From: Paenibacillus sp. FSL H8-0048
GTDB taxonomy: Bacteria > Bacillota > Bacilli > Paenibacillales > Paenibacillaceae
Assembly (NCBI RefSeq): GCF_038002825.1
Contig: NZ_JBBODF010000001.1
Location: 5,208,001-5,272,000, forward strand
Reading direction: 5' to 3'
DNA: 64,000 nt
The notes under the pieces were generated by a model. It was given only the letters and a program-made list of their open reading frames with translations. It was not told where the DNA came from and ran no database searches. The translations under genes and the position numbers were made by a program. Positions 42,601 through 51,697 of the stretch are shown here, piece after piece. How positions within the stretch are numbered: the first letter of the stretch is position 1; every line of letters starts with the position of its first letter.

Positions 42601-44431
42601 CTTCAATAGGTGAATATGCAGTGATGCTGGGAGCGTGGTTGGCACCCATAAATGCTCTGTACATCGTGTTAACAAAAAGCTTCTGTTCCCACTCAGGGAA
42701 CACTGACTCACTGCTCGAAAGATTAGAGCCAAACAGATGGCCGGTTCCTGAATAGGTTACGTTTCCTTTGGAATAGGTGTAGTAATGGTTCCAGCTGTCA
42801 TCAGGAGTCCGCTTGTTGGCGTCGCCTGATTCGCTGATGATGTTGTACCAGGGTACAACTGTCCGGTCTTCCAAATCCAGAGTGAAGTACTGATTGTGGG
42901 TCTTGGCTACTTTGGGTTCACCTATATTGTTCTGGGTACCGTTGTTAGTCTGTTGACTCAGGTAAAAAGGATATTGCATAAGCAACCCGTCATTAACCGG
43001 CGTTACTTTTTTGGATGGATTAAGTGCATTATGGCCAAGGTTAACAACAGGATCTTTCTGACCTGTGATCTCTTTGAAATTGTTGACCCAAGTGTTGCTT
43101 CCGTAGAGGTTGATGACTGTATCATGTGTGAACATTGCACTCTGCTTGGATTCGTTAATGAATTCCTTTACTGCTGTAATAGACAATGGCTTCATTATTG
43201 TTTTTGAGTAGTATTCATCCCGGAATCCGAACAGTAGCATGTCATAGACGCCATTAAGGCCATATTCATGTGTATTTGCTAAGGTGCTTTCAATATAATA
43301 ATTAAACTCATCTATATTCATGACAGTAATATCCAGCTCGTAATCCTCATTGCTTAAAAAGTTTTGATTCATATTTATTGATTTTTTAAGACTGCTCTCA
43401 TGAATTGGAGATGAACTGGAACCTGGAGGCGTGATCTGCAGGACTCGAATAACGGTCTGCTCATTCCGGTAACGGATGCTTCCGCGTTCAAAGCTTTTTA
43501 ACTGTGAAAAGCTGGTAGGGTCACTAATCTCAAGCTTCCAGTACAACAATCCTGAGAATGTCCGTGGAAGAATGTACTCGAGCGTACCATTTGCTTTATT
43601 CACTTTGACAGATGCAACAACCTGCTGCTCGCTCAGGGCAATAGACTTATCAAGATTAATGTACAGCTTGGCGGTCAAAGGATGATTTGCGAGATCAGGC
43701 GTATTGCTGACATTGAAGTTGAATTTAAGTTTGTCACCGGGAGCATAAATCTTACCTCCTGTAGAAGCCGGAGCATAATTACGGATCTCGTTACTGTTCG
43801 TGATTTGCAGTTGGGGGCGTTGTTTCAGCTTGGAACTGTCAGCCGTTAGTCCCTTGAAGAAATCATTAAGTCCGGAATCAGTCAGAAAGAGAACGTTACT
43901 CTTCGTCGCTGAGGTTTTGCGTAAGGGATTAAATGCTTCGTAGAGGATTCCTTTTCTGCCTTCAGGCTTCTCCTGATCTAAGAAAGTTTGTTCATGAAAA
44001 ATTACATACAAGCCCTTCATAATAAAGAGCTTATTGATATCATCTACACGAAGGCGCGTAATGTCATTCTGAATTAACGAGGTGTTCATAGCCGCAGAAC
44101 GCACAGGGACATCTTTATCCTTAAGGTTACCCAAGGTTATTGGACTGTAGGTACCTTTACCTATAAAAATGCCGTCATACTGCCCGTCCAGATCATCGCG
44201 TAAAGCGACAAAACGTTTCATGCTCATGGTAACGACTGTGAAATCTGGAAAATCGGTTTTGAGGGAGGTTAACTGGCTTGTGCCATCTTCCGTGACTTCA
44301 AGCAGGCGAACCGGATAACTGTTCTGATCAGCATCAATCCTTGATACCATACTCCAGATGACAGCAAACAAGATTAAGGTCAACGGAAGGCTAAGCATAA
44401 GCAGCAGTCTTTTTCTTTTCAAGACCTCCAT
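39626..44431 (-). CDS. Giant surface protein: DUF5057, choice-of-anchor A and Ig-like/PKD domains
   Basis: A 1601-residue exported protein. A membrane anchor or signal (LLLMLSLPLTLILFAVIWSM, residues ~8-30) leads a DUF5057-like region (about 30-600: RVLQITPPGSS, LLFGFRDEYYSKT). Next come beta-sandwich repeats with PSITAYSPIEGAVI. A Pro/Thr linker lies at about 855-888, followed by a choice-of-anchor-A-like domain (about 895-1150: ALGVAKDYTVFMLKDI, GRTAAGRDVKAQSFTLGD, LVVGNDLYWGSWGGKI). A second Pro/Thr linker is at about 1157-1193, then BIG2-like (LQWTIVSGKDFIKF) and PKD-like (GIYTITVTAYSNSN) modules. GGGGAGAG precedes the ATG. It lies between the minor pilins and pilB, divergent from pilB, which suggests a pilus-linked adhesin; this is inference. 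Confidence 0.75.
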   Translation of the reverse strand: MEVLKRKRLLLMLSLPLTLILFAVIWSMVSRIDADQNSYPVRLLEVTEDGTSQLTSLKTDFPDFTVVTMSMKRFVALRDDLDGQYDGIFIGKGTYSPITLGNLKDKDVPVRSAAMNTSLIQNDITRLRVDDINKLFIMKGLYVIFHEQTFLDQEKPEGRKGILYEAFNPLRKTSATKSNVLFLTDSGLNDFFKGLTADSSKLKQRPQLQITNSNEIRNYAPASTGGKIYAPGDKLKFNFNVSNTPDLANHPLTAKLYINLDKSIALSEQQVVASVKVNKANGTLEYILPRTFSGLLYWKLEISDPTSFSQLKSFERGSIRYRNEQTVIRVLQITPPGSSSSPIHESSLKKSINMNQNFLSNEDYELDITVMNIDEFNYYIESTLANTHEYGLNGVYDMLLFGFRDEYYSKTIMKPLSITAVKEFINESKQSAMFTHDTVINLYGSNTWVNNFKEITGQKDPVVNLGHNALNPSKKVTPVNDGLLMQYPFYLSQQTNNGTQNNIGEPKVAKTHNQYFTLDLEDRTVVPWYNIISESGDANKRTPDDSWNHYYTYSKGNVTYSGTGHLFGSNLSSSESVFPEWEQKLFVNTMYRAFMGANHAPSITAYSPIEGAVIPSYQDKLTVSYSVADLDLKDRTLTTNLKFLVNGKELTSPDHMIQNRRVGSEETITQTFKNPLSESGNIEIMITAQDDQGASASPVIIPLTVSKVESSLSIGRSQSATKIGRDKLVTIDYSIAPKTLRLEDVQPQYQGKNNLLISGLHYEEKFAPNLEFEGEALPQGFTKTGNLSEGYTIKGTFENITFQLTTIDGKQYYKPVNPHSTSDPIIYKFTLRFKPKAAEKYILDNSSITYEDIHAPAESVPTAVPTAAPTVAATPTPTPAPTPVPTVAPPVFPGSTAPISALGVAKDYTVFMLKDIRYDNNSFQNKGRTAAGRDVKAQSFTLGDTLTDAVLVVGNDLYWGSWGGKISGKGYYGNNIEMHAYLSPEERANITKGSPLDFTTIGSQLISRSAYMGSLTGKEIKVSEDSDLVVSGEDKKLNIFNVKPNNLNNINLRSLKINAPADSTVLINIAGESIKFINGSVSVNGVSSNHIILNFYQAKSLTVESYGEINQSILAPLANINLTGSFNGNIIGESLLTIGSSGISIGYQPFEGSLPEMPAATTAPTAVPTATATPVVTATPVPTASATPTVMPTAMPVPTTVTMKFSAVNLEVIIEITSIVVHDEDILVDQKLSLPSITTILPDDVDAKDRTLQWTIVSGKDFIKFISDGMIQAVAPGEAEIQASAQDGSKVVSNIARITVTAPIPPEPIRTIELTGDTSGTANTPINLNAVYTSNPVETDITYKWTVADGNGTNVNQYLRTSGPTSPTGTFNAPQSGIYTITVTAYSNSNTAGSPATKTIAITNPLRDFIIDSADSVFVGKFIEMSVKDFAPANADNASDIHWSLVGDGTQYASLTKAPDDTNDTKYIFTGIKAKDAVTVSVTAGGITRIKEIRIQPLVLTDIQFTGTIVEMIVGESRPLGQLLWFSPREITLNDVRDQLDWTSTFSGIASFQTPVTADNRGIIYAHKSGSTLVTVQYANNPLIKTTILVKVYPLDTDDRY

Positions 44432-44736
44432 CGTGATCTCTCCCCAATAATTATTAATAACACAAAATTTGTCATATAAACTTCTATTTTACCGCATGAA
44501 GGTTGTAGTTTAGCCGAGTTTTCATTGTAAAATTATCCATTCTATGCTATATACATTCTAGGACATATTTAGTAGATAGGCAATTAAAAGATATGCATAA
44601 AAACCTATAAAATTGAGACTAATTAACTATAAAATTTAAAATATTTTATGAAAACTATGATTTTAATGTACTGCTGATTGCCAAATGATTAGCTTATACC
44701 TGGTTGGAAAATACAGTGCTCTGGAGTGAAACAGAT
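44432..44736. other. AT-rich divergent promoter region (giant surface protein / pilB)
   Basis: About 300 very AT-rich bases with no gene. A possible sigmaA promoter towards pilB is TTGAGA (44613-44618), 18 bases, TAAAAT (44637-44642). No riboswitch motif that I recognise, including cyclic-di-GMP types. Confidence 0.4.
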
Positions 44737-46401
44737 ATGGCTATCATGAAGAAGAGACTGGGAGATTTACTCGTGGAAAACGGGATTATCTCTCAAGAAC
44801 AGCTTGAAGAAGCGCTGGTAGAGCAACGCAAAACCAAACGAAAGCTGGGAGATCTGCTAATAACCCAAGGCTATATTACAGAGCAACAGCTCATAGAGGT
44901 ACTTGAGTTCCAGTTAGGTATTCCCCACGTAAGCCTGTTCAAATATCAGATTGATCCGGCAATCACGCAGATCATCCCCGAGAGTATGGCCAAACGCTAC
45001 CAAGTGCTCCCATTCATGAAGGAAGGCAGCAAGCTGATGGTGGCAATGGCAGATCCCTTGGACTATTTCGCTATTGAAGATTTGCGCATGAGTACAGGAT
45101 TCCGGATTGAGCCGGCAATCTCCAGCCGTGATGAGCTGACTAGAGCAATAGCCCGTCATTACGGAATGCGGGACTCTATGAGTCAGATGATGGTCGAGCT
45201 TCCAACCCAGGAAGAGATAGAAGAAACAGAGATTACGGATGAGGATTCACCGATAGTGCGGCTGGTCAACCAGATGATTCAGCAGGCAGTGTCATTGCGG
45301 GCTTCAGATATTCATGTGGACCCTGGTGAGAATAATCTCTCCATTCGTTACCGGATTGACGGGACTTTACGGACAGAGCGGATCATTCCCAAGCAAATGC
45401 AAGGCTTCATCACCGCCAGGCTGAAGATTATGGCCCGATTGAATATAGCAGAACGGCGCTTGCCTCAGGACGGCCGGATTAAAATGCAATTTGACTACAA
45501 GATGGTTGATATACGTGTATCTTCGCTGCCTACTATGCATGGTGAGAAGATCGTACTGCGTCTCTTGGACCTAAGTACTGGAGTTAAGTCTGTAGATACA
45601 CTGGGCTTCAGTGAACTTAACGCAGATGCCTTCAGAGATATGATCACCAAGCCTTACGGTATTCTCCTGATTACCGGTCCAACCGGCAGCGGGAAATCTA
45701 CCACCTTATATTCCGCCCTGAGCCAATTGAATACTGAGAATGCGAATATTATTACGATTGAAGATCCGGTGGAATATCAGCTGGAGGGCGTGAATCAGGT
45801 GCATGTGAATCCGGCGATTGGCTTAACCTTCGCAGCTGGCTTACGATCCATTCTTCGTCAGGACCCGAATATTGTAATGGTGGGAGAGATTCGGGACACT
45901 GAAACTGCCGAGATCGCTGTACGTGCTTCACTTACAGGACACCTGGTGTTGTCCACATTACATACCAATGATGCCATTAGCACAATTTCCAGATTGCGTG
46001 ACATGGGCGTTGAGCCCTACCTGATTGCTTCCTCGCTACTGGGGGTAGTGGCTCAGCGGCTGGTACGCAAAATCTGCCCGGATTGCAAAGAGGAGCATAA
46101 ACCGACAGAGCAGGAGTCAATAATGCTTAGGCGCTATGGCTTGCCTGCCGAAGTCATTTATCAGGGTAAAGGCTGCGGTAACTGCAACAATACAGGATAC
46201 CGCGGTCGGATTGCCATTCATGAGGTGCTGACCATTAATGATCATCTGCGGCAGCTTATTACAGATTCTGCATCCATAGAGGAACTGCGGGCAGCAGGTA
46301 GAGAGCAGGGCATGATTCAGTTAGTAGAGGATGGATTCGTCAAAGTATCCAAAGGGATTACAACCTTACAGGAAGTCATGCGTGAGACCGTATCGCATTA
46401 G
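44737..46401 (+). CDS. pilB: Type IV pilus assembly ATPase PilB
   Basis: A 554-residue GspE/PilB ATPase powering pilus extension. The N-terminal MshEN-type domain (KRLGDLLVENGIISQEQLEEAL and KLGDLLITQGYITEQQLIEV) can bind cyclic-di-GMP in some relatives. The core has Walker A ITGPTGSGKSTTLYSAL, the Asp box and Walker B IVMVGEIRDTETAEIAVRAS, the His box GHLVLSTLHTNDA and a Cys4 zinc motif (CPDC...CGNC). I chose ATG 44737 with TGGAGTG 8 bases upstream; TTG 44704 is the longer alternative. It leads pilB-pilT-pilC-pilin. Confidence 0.93.
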   Translation: MAIMKKRLGDLLVENGIISQEQLEEALVEQRKTKRKLGDLLITQGYITEQQLIEVLEFQLGIPHVSLFKYQIDPAITQIIPESMAKRYQVLPFMKEGSKLMVAMADPLDYFAIEDLRMSTGFRIEPAISSRDELTRAIARHYGMRDSMSQMMVELPTQEEIEETEITDEDSPIVRLVNQMIQQAVSLRASDIHVDPGENNLSIRYRIDGTLRTERIIPKQMQGFITARLKIMARLNIAERRLPQDGRIKMQFDYKMVDIRVSSLPTMHGEKIVLRLLDLSTGVKSVDTLGFSELNADAFRDMITKPYGILLITGPTGSGKSTTLYSALSQLNTENANIITIEDPVEYQLEGVNQVHVNPAIGLTFAAGLRSILRQDPNIVMVGEIRDTETAEIAVRASLTGHLVLSTLHTNDAISTISRLRDMGVEPYLIASSLLGVVAQRLVRKICPDCKEEHKPTEQESIMLRRYGLPAEVIYQGKGCGNCNNTGYRGRIAIHEVLTINDHLRQLITDSASIEELRAAGREQGMIQLVEDGFVKVSKGITTLQEVMRETVSH

Positions 46402-46416
46402 ATAGGGGGAGTATAA

Positions 46417-47466
46417 ATGCCATTATTCAAACATGATATTGTTCAACTTCTGCATATGGCCTATACCTCCAAAGCTTCAGATCTGCATATATCTGTAGGT
46501 TCTCCGCCAGTAATCCGGGTAGACGGAGCGCTCCATTCGCTGGATGGGGAGAACGTTGAGCCTGAAGAATCTCTTAGTATGGCGGAAACCTTACTTGGGA
46601 GTGACAAAAGTGCAATCTTCCATAGCGTTGGGGAAATGGATTTCTCGTATCCTTTGGACAATGGGGTGCGGTATCGGGTTAACGTGTATAAACAAAGAGG
46701 GGAAGTCAGCATAGCGGCGCGGGCAATTCCTGTAGAGATACCGACGCTTGAACAATTATCATTGCCATCTGTACTTTCCAGTCTTGCTATGAAGCCTCAG
46801 GGGCTAATGTTAGTAACGGGGCCAACCGGCAGCGGGAAGTCCTCCACACTTGCCGCCATGCTGAATTATATCAATAGGACAGAGCGTAAGCATATCGTGA
46901 CGCTTGAGGATCCTATAGAATTTATACATTCTCATGGCACATGCCTAATTGATCAGCGTGAGGTGGGAAGTGATACCGGGAGCTTCGCCAGCGGATTACG
47001 GGCTGCGCTGCGCCAGGACCCGGATGTAATTCTGGTGGGTGAGATGCGTGATCTGGAGACGATGTCCGCAGCAGTTACGGCTGCGGAGACCGGCCATCTG
47101 GTGATGGCTACGCTTCATACTACGGATGCCCCGCAAACGGTTGACCGGATTATCGATACTTTTCCAGGCCACCAGCAAGGTCAGATTCGTTCCCAATTAG
47201 CTTCAGTGCTGCTGGCAGTTCTCTCACAGCGTCTTTTCCCGAGGGCGGGTGGACGGGGGAGGCTGAGCGCAACGGAGCTACTTATTAATACGCCAGCTGT
47301 AGCGAACCTGATCCGTACTGACAAGACCCATCAGCTCAAAAATGTAATGCAAACCGGGCGGTCACTTGGGATGCATACGCTTGAGATGAATATTCGTGAA
47401 CAATTGCAGTATGGACTTATTCATCCGGAAGCTGCCAAGGCTTATCTCACGGAGGTGGGCAGCTGA
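46417..47466 (+). CDS. pilT: Type IV pilus retraction ATPase PilT
   Basis: A 349-residue ATPase. It has no N-terminal MshEN domain, which separates it from PilB. Motifs are Walker A VTGPTGSGKSSTLAAM, Walker B VILVGEMRDLETMSAAVTAAETGHLVMATLHT and the C-terminal PilT signature LLINTPAVANLIRTDKTHQL (AIRNLIRE-type region). A retraction motor implies twitching or DNA-uptake pili rather than a static fibre. The stop overlaps the pilC start (TGATG). Confidence 0.93.
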   Translation: MPLFKHDIVQLLHMAYTSKASDLHISVGSPPVIRVDGALHSLDGENVEPEESLSMAETLLGSDKSAIFHSVGEMDFSYPLDNGVRYRVNVYKQRGEVSIAARAIPVEIPTLEQLSLPSVLSSLAMKPQGLMLVTGPTGSGKSSTLAAMLNYINRTERKHIVTLEDPIEFIHSHGTCLIDQREVGSDTGSFASGLRAALRQDPDVILVGEMRDLETMSAAVTAAETGHLVMATLHTTDAPQTVDRIIDTFPGHQQGQIRSQLASVLLAVLSQRLFPRAGGRGRLSATELLINTPAVANLIRTDKTHQLKNVMQTGRSLGMHTLEMNIREQLQYGLIHPEAAKAYLTEVGS

Positions 47467-48671
47467 TGCCGCAATTTGAATATCAAGTGAAGACCCATGC
47501 GGGCAAGCAGCTGAAGGGGAAGCTCACGGCAACGGATAAGGCCATAGCGATGGAGGAGCTTCGTAAGCGTGGTCTAACCGTATTCTCGCTCGTAGAACGC
47601 AAAACTACTATTCTATCTATGGAAATATACATAGGAAATCCGGTCAAGATCATCCATTTCATTATCTATTGCCGCCAGTTCGCCACACTGATGCGTGCCG
47701 GTGTTTCTATTGTGGATGCTACACGAATATTGGCTGAACAGACAGAGAGCAAGCCTCTGCGTAAAGCTTTGCTGGATGTGAACTCCAGCCTGTTAAGAGG
47801 AACTGCATTCTCACAGGCGATTCAGGATCATAAGAAGATCTTTCCACCGCTCTTTGTCAGTATGATTCGTGCAGGGGAAGAGACCGGTGATCTGGAAGGG
47901 ACGCTTGAGAGGTTGGCTGTCTATTTCGAGAAGCAGCATACAACCACAGAGAAGATCAAATCAGCACTTACCTATCCCATTACCGTTGGAATTATGGCTA
48001 TTGCGGCAGTGGTGTACCTTCTCTGGGCGATTGTACCTCAGTTCGTCAGCATGTTTGAGTCAATGAACGCCGAGCTGCCTGCGATTACCAAGATGGTATT
48101 GGCACTTAGTACAAGCATTCAGGGCCAGTGGTATATTTGGCTGCTGGCAATTGTATTGCTCATTACTGTCTATCAATTAGTCAGACGGACAGAACGCGGA
48201 GCCTATGCGCTTGATTATGCCAAGCTCAAGATTCCCGTATTCGGCAAGTTGAATCAAAAAGGCTCCATTGCACAATTCACACGCACCTTCTCCTCTCTGT
48301 ATGCCAGCTCGGTACCTATTCTTCAATCCTTGTCGATTGTCGAAGAAGTTGCTGGGAATAAGGTAATTGGAGGATATATCCGCAAGGCTAGTGATTCTCT
48401 TCGTCAAGGGAAGCCGTTATCGGACCCGCTGAAGAAGGCTTGGGTTTTTCCGCCGCTCGTTACACAGATGATTGCGATTGGTGAAGAGACGGGGGCGCTG
48501 GATCAGATGCTCGCCAAGGTAGCTGACTTCTACGAGATGGATGTAGAGAATACAGTGGACCGTCTGAAATCGCTGCTGGAGCCTCTGCTTATTGCTTTTT
48601 TGGCAGGAGTGGTGGGAATTATAGTAGCTTCTATTATGCTGCCTATGTTCAGTATCTATAGCAATATTTAA
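47466..48671 (+). CDS. pilC: Type IV pilus inner-membrane platform protein PilC
   Basis: A 401-residue GspF/PilC protein with two repeated GspF domains: FCRQFATLMRAGVSIVDA-type segment (YCRQFATLMRAGVSIVDATR) and FTRTFSSLYASSVPILQSL. Each is followed by a conserved MIRAGEETGDLEGTLE or MIAIGEETGALDQMLA motif. Three membrane helices are visible near residues 170, 220 and 375. Its start shares one base with the pilT stop. Confidence 0.93.
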   Translation: MPQFEYQVKTHAGKQLKGKLTATDKAIAMEELRKRGLTVFSLVERKTTILSMEIYIGNPVKIIHFIIYCRQFATLMRAGVSIVDATRILAEQTESKPLRKALLDVNSSLLRGTAFSQAIQDHKKIFPPLFVSMIRAGEETGDLEGTLERLAVYFEKQHTTTEKIKSALTYPITVGIMAIAAVVYLLWAIVPQFVSMFESMNAELPAITKMVLALSTSIQGQWYIWLLAIVLLITVYQLVRRTERGAYALDYAKLKIPVFGKLNQKGSIAQFTRTFSSLYASSVPILQSLSIVEEVAGNKVIGGYIRKASDSLRQGKPLSDPLKKAWVFPPLVTQMIAIGEETGALDQMLAKVADFYEMDVENTVDRLKSLLEPLLIAFLAGVVGIIVASIMLPMFSIYSNI

Positions 48672-48770
48672 TTGGAATATTCTAAATGATTTGAGAGGGG
48701 TGACGCCGGTCAAATAGCAGAGGATCGGGTCTGTTCAAGGGATTACACCACTATCTGAGGAGGAATTATA

Positions 48771-49259
48771 ATGTTCGCACAGGCACTGAGAACGAGGTTA
48801 GGTAAAGCGGTAAAAGAGGAAAAAGGATTCACGCTGATTGAGTTGCTGGCGGTCATCGTAATTATGGGGATTATAGCAGTTATAGCTATTCCAATGATTA
48901 GCGGACTAATCAACAAAACAGGGGAGAAGGCTGATCTGGCTACAGCTCGGCAGATATATGAAGCCTCGCGTATGTATATTACAACTGAGTTTGATGGGAA
49001 AGTAGAGAATCTATCTATTGATGTTATAGAAGGAACTGGAACTAAAGCGGGTAAGGGACTTCAAATTGAAAATTATCTGGAAAATCCGCTAGTATTACCT
49101 AGTAATAAACATAATATCGTATCTGGTACAGTAAATTATTCTGGTGGAAAATTAGCGAATGGAACTAATGGGTATGCAATTGTTATAGCGGATGGTACAG
49201 GTACCAGCGCAGTGACTAGAAGGTATACTGCTCAACAAATCTTAGAATCAAAACTATAA
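48771..49259 (+). CDS. pilA: Major type IV pilin
   Basis: A 162-residue prepilin with leader MFAQALRTRLGKAVKEEKG and the motif GFTLIELLAVIVIMGIIAVI (Glu+5), followed by a short beta-rich head with an ATARQIYEASRMYI helix continuation. AGGAGG lies 8 bases before the ATG, a strong site suited to a major subunit. It ends at its own terminator. Being the only pilin next to pilBTC makes it the likely major subunit; Cys residues are absent from the head. Confidence 0.85.
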   Translation: MFAQALRTRLGKAVKEEKGFTLIELLAVIVIMGIIAVIAIPMISGLINKTGEKADLATARQIYEASRMYITTEFDGKVENLSIDVIEGTGTKAGKGLQIENYLENPLVLPSNKHNIVSGTVNYSGGKLANGTNGYAIVIADGTGTSAVTRRYTAQQILESKL

Positions 49260-49275
49260 TAACCCAACTTGGATC

Positions 49276-49305
49276 AAGGAATCGGAATTCCCGATTCCTT
49301 TTTTA
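49276..49305 (+). terminator. Intrinsic terminator after the pilin
   Basis: AAGGAATCGG pairs with CCGATTCCTT around AATTC, followed by a T-run. Confidence 0.9.
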
Positions 49306-49333
49306 AAATTAACCAGACAGGAACGATTGAACC

Positions 49334-50083
49334 ATGACGATTATTGTAGCCAGTTACATCACGCTGATCGGCCTGATTCTGGGCTCTTTTTATAATGTAG
49401 TAGCCTTACGTATACCAGCAGGTGAATCCCTGCTGCGGCCGCCTTCACACTGTCCAAGCTGCAACACACAGCTAAGATCAAGGGATCTGATTCCTGTACT
49501 AAGTTATGTGTTGAACAGAGGGAGATGCCGTTACTGCGGGGGCAGGATCTCACCCTTATATATGCTTGGTGAGGCGACGACAGGCTTGCTGTTTCTATGG
49601 ATTTACCTTCAATTCGGTCTGACGGGCAAGGGGATTATTGGATACTTATTGGTAAGTCTAGCTGTTATTGTTACAGTGTCTGATCTTAAGTTTATGTTGA
49701 TTCCCGACAAGGTATTGCTGTTTTTTCTCCCGATACTAGCTACAGTAGTACTGCTCTTTCCCGAGGGTACGCTAGTCTCTCATCTGCTGGGAGCAGCCGC
49801 AGGCGGCGGTATTCTGTTGTTGTTAGTCTTGTTCGGCGGCATGGGGATGGGGGATGCGAAGCTGATGGCATTGCTTGGTATGGTGCTGGGGTTCCCTAAT
49901 ACGATCCTGGCCTTTCTGCTTGCCTGTGTGTTAGGAACTGTGGTTGGAGGCACTTTGCTGTTTACCGGCAGAATCCAGCGCAAGCAACATATTCCCTTTG
50001 GCCCATGGCTGGCAGCAGGGGCGCTGCTTGCCTTCACATACGGCTCACATCTTATCAGCGGTTATCTTGCGCTCATTCGTTAG
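49334..50083 (+). CDS. pilD: Prepilin peptidase / N-methyltransferase PilD
   Basis: A 249-residue polytopic aspartyl protease. The N-terminal domain has FYNVVALRIPAGESLLRPPS and paired zinc Cys motifs (CPSC, CRYC). The catalytic Asp residues are in VSDLKFMLIPD and GGMGMGDAKLMALLG. It removes the leader from the pilins in this locus and methylates the new N-terminus. Confidence 0.93.
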   Translation: MTIIVASYITLIGLILGSFYNVVALRIPAGESLLRPPSHCPSCNTQLRSRDLIPVLSYVLNRGRCRYCGGRISPLYMLGEATTGLLFLWIYLQFGLTGKGIIGYLLVSLAVIVTVSDLKFMLIPDKVLLFFLPILATVVLLFPEGTLVSHLLGAAAGGGILLLLVLFGGMGMGDAKLMALLGMVLGFPNTILAFLLACVLGTVVGGTLLFTGRIQRKQHIPFGPWLAAGALLAFTYGSHLISGYLALIR

Positions 50084-50098
50084 GAGGAACTATATAGC

Positions 50099-51697
50099 AT
50101 GATTGGACTAAGGCACAGAGCAGCAGGGATCTCCATTGAGCAGACTGGAATCCGCTATATAAGTTTCAAAGCCAACAAGCAAATTCATAAAAAGCGCTTC
50201 ATCCCCCTGCTTCCCGGGATGATTGTAGAGAATCAGATTGCGGATAGGGAGGCTCTGCTGGACCGGTTGAAGCAATGGGTCAAACAAAAGGGGATGCGTG
50301 GCAGCGCCGTTGATGTTTCGATCCCTCCATCGCAAATAATTGTCCGCAAGATGATGATTCCGAGTACGGGCGAGAAGCAGATCGAACAGCTTGTGAAGCT
50401 GGAGGTTGAAACCGGGCTGCATCTTCCGTTTGAGAACCCGGTGTATGATTATGTAATTACCGAACAGGATGAGAACCAGAGCCAGTTGATTATTATTGCT
50501 GCACCGCGTAAGGTAGTTCAGGATTATGTGAATGTTCTGGAGGATGCAGGGTTGCGGGTGAGGACGGTAGAAGTAACAGCCACTGCGCTTGCCCGAAGTA
50601 TTGTAGCGGGGTATGGACATGAGTTCAGTGAGACGATGCTGATTCACCTGGAACAGTCTTTGCTGGATATCTATATGTTCCGTAGTGGTCATCCTGTATT
50701 CATGAGAACCATTGATCTGATCGATCTGTCGCTTGATAAGCCCTTGAATCTGCAAGAGAACATGCCGTTTCTTGCTGAAGCGGAGGTGGCAGCTGCGTCA
50801 CAGGAACACCTCTCTACGGAACAGGTTGTCGAAATTACAGCCGAGATTTCCCGGATGCTCAGCTTCTATCAATACAGTCTGCATGACGGCTCGACGCGAA
50901 TCTCAGAGATTCTGATTACCGGTTCTCCAGAGATGCGTGTACAGTTACAGAAGGAGCTTCAAGCTGCGCTTCCAGAGATGGCTATTGCTCCTATTGCCGT
51001 TGACCAATTCTCACAAGGCGCGAAGCCGGACAGCACTCTTAATGATTACAGAGCCGCTGCCGGAGCAGCTCTGCGTGACAGTGAGATACGAAGCATTAAC
51101 CTGCTGCCCCGCGAAGACCGTGAGACGATTATATTTCCTTATATCGCTATCTCTTTAGCAGCAATATGGATTCTGGGTGTGGTCGGATCGGGCGTATTGT
51201 ATGCAACTGTTCAAGGACAATATGCAGAGCGGGGCGAACAGATATTGGCTTATCAGGATCAGAATGCAATGCTCCAAGCGGAGTTAGCCGGACTTAACGG
51301 CCGTAACTCATCAGGCGGCGGGCTTGACCGTGCGGTTATCATTGAAGCCATGTCTGCCAGCCGTGCAGATGCTGCTGCTGTTCTGGATGAATTAGAGGCA
51401 AGTCTTCCTTATGGCGGAGTCATCAGAGATATTAAATACTCGTACCATAGTGAGATTATCTTGTCGGTCAATTTCACGGCAATGGAGCACAGTACAGTCT
51501 ACTTAACTGCATTACGTCAGATGTTCTTTTCCAAGGGGGCTTCCATTCAGAAGCTGACAGAAGGCACTGAGAAATCTGGTAACTCTGCTGTTAAATATAC
51601 TGCAGTCTTCAGGGTGAACATGGCACCTGTAGTGGAGCAGAGTGCTCAGGCCCAGAGTCCGGCGGAAGGAGGGGAGGACAGCAGTGGAACAAATTAA
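50099..51697 (+). CDS. pilM: Fused pilus assembly proteins PilM and PilN
   Basis: A 532-residue protein. Residues about 1-330 are an actin-like PilM domain (IGLRHRAAGISIEQTGIRYI; VDVSIPPSQIIVRKMMIPST; VEVTATALARSIVAGYG). From about residue 338, NLLPREDRE leads into a single membrane helix (YIAISLAAIWILGVVGSGVL), a coiled coil and a ferredoxin-like PilN domain (LPYGGVIRDIKYSYHSEIIL). PilM normally binds the N-terminal INLLP peptide of PilN; here both are in one chain. AGGAGG precedes the ATG. The stop overlaps pilO by 14 bases. Confidence 0.88.
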   Translation: MIGLRHRAAGISIEQTGIRYISFKANKQIHKKRFIPLLPGMIVENQIADREALLDRLKQWVKQKGMRGSAVDVSIPPSQIIVRKMMIPSTGEKQIEQLVKLEVETGLHLPFENPVYDYVITEQDENQSQLIIIAAPRKVVQDYVNVLEDAGLRVRTVEVTATALARSIVAGYGHEFSETMLIHLEQSLLDIYMFRSGHPVFMRTIDLIDLSLDKPLNLQENMPFLAEAEVAAASQEHLSTEQVVEITAEISRMLSFYQYSLHDGSTRISEILITGSPEMRVQLQKELQAALPEMAIAPIAVDQFSQGAKPDSTLNDYRAAAGAALRDSEIRSINLLPREDRETIIFPYIAISLAAIWILGVVGSGVLYATVQGQYAERGEQILAYQDQNAMLQAELAGLNGRNSSGGGLDRAVIIEAMSASRADAAAVLDELEASLPYGGVIRDIKYSYHSEIILSVNFTAMEHSTVYLTALRQMFFSKGASIQKLTEGTEKSGNSAVKYTAVFRVNMAPVVEQSAQAQSPAEGGEDSSGTN

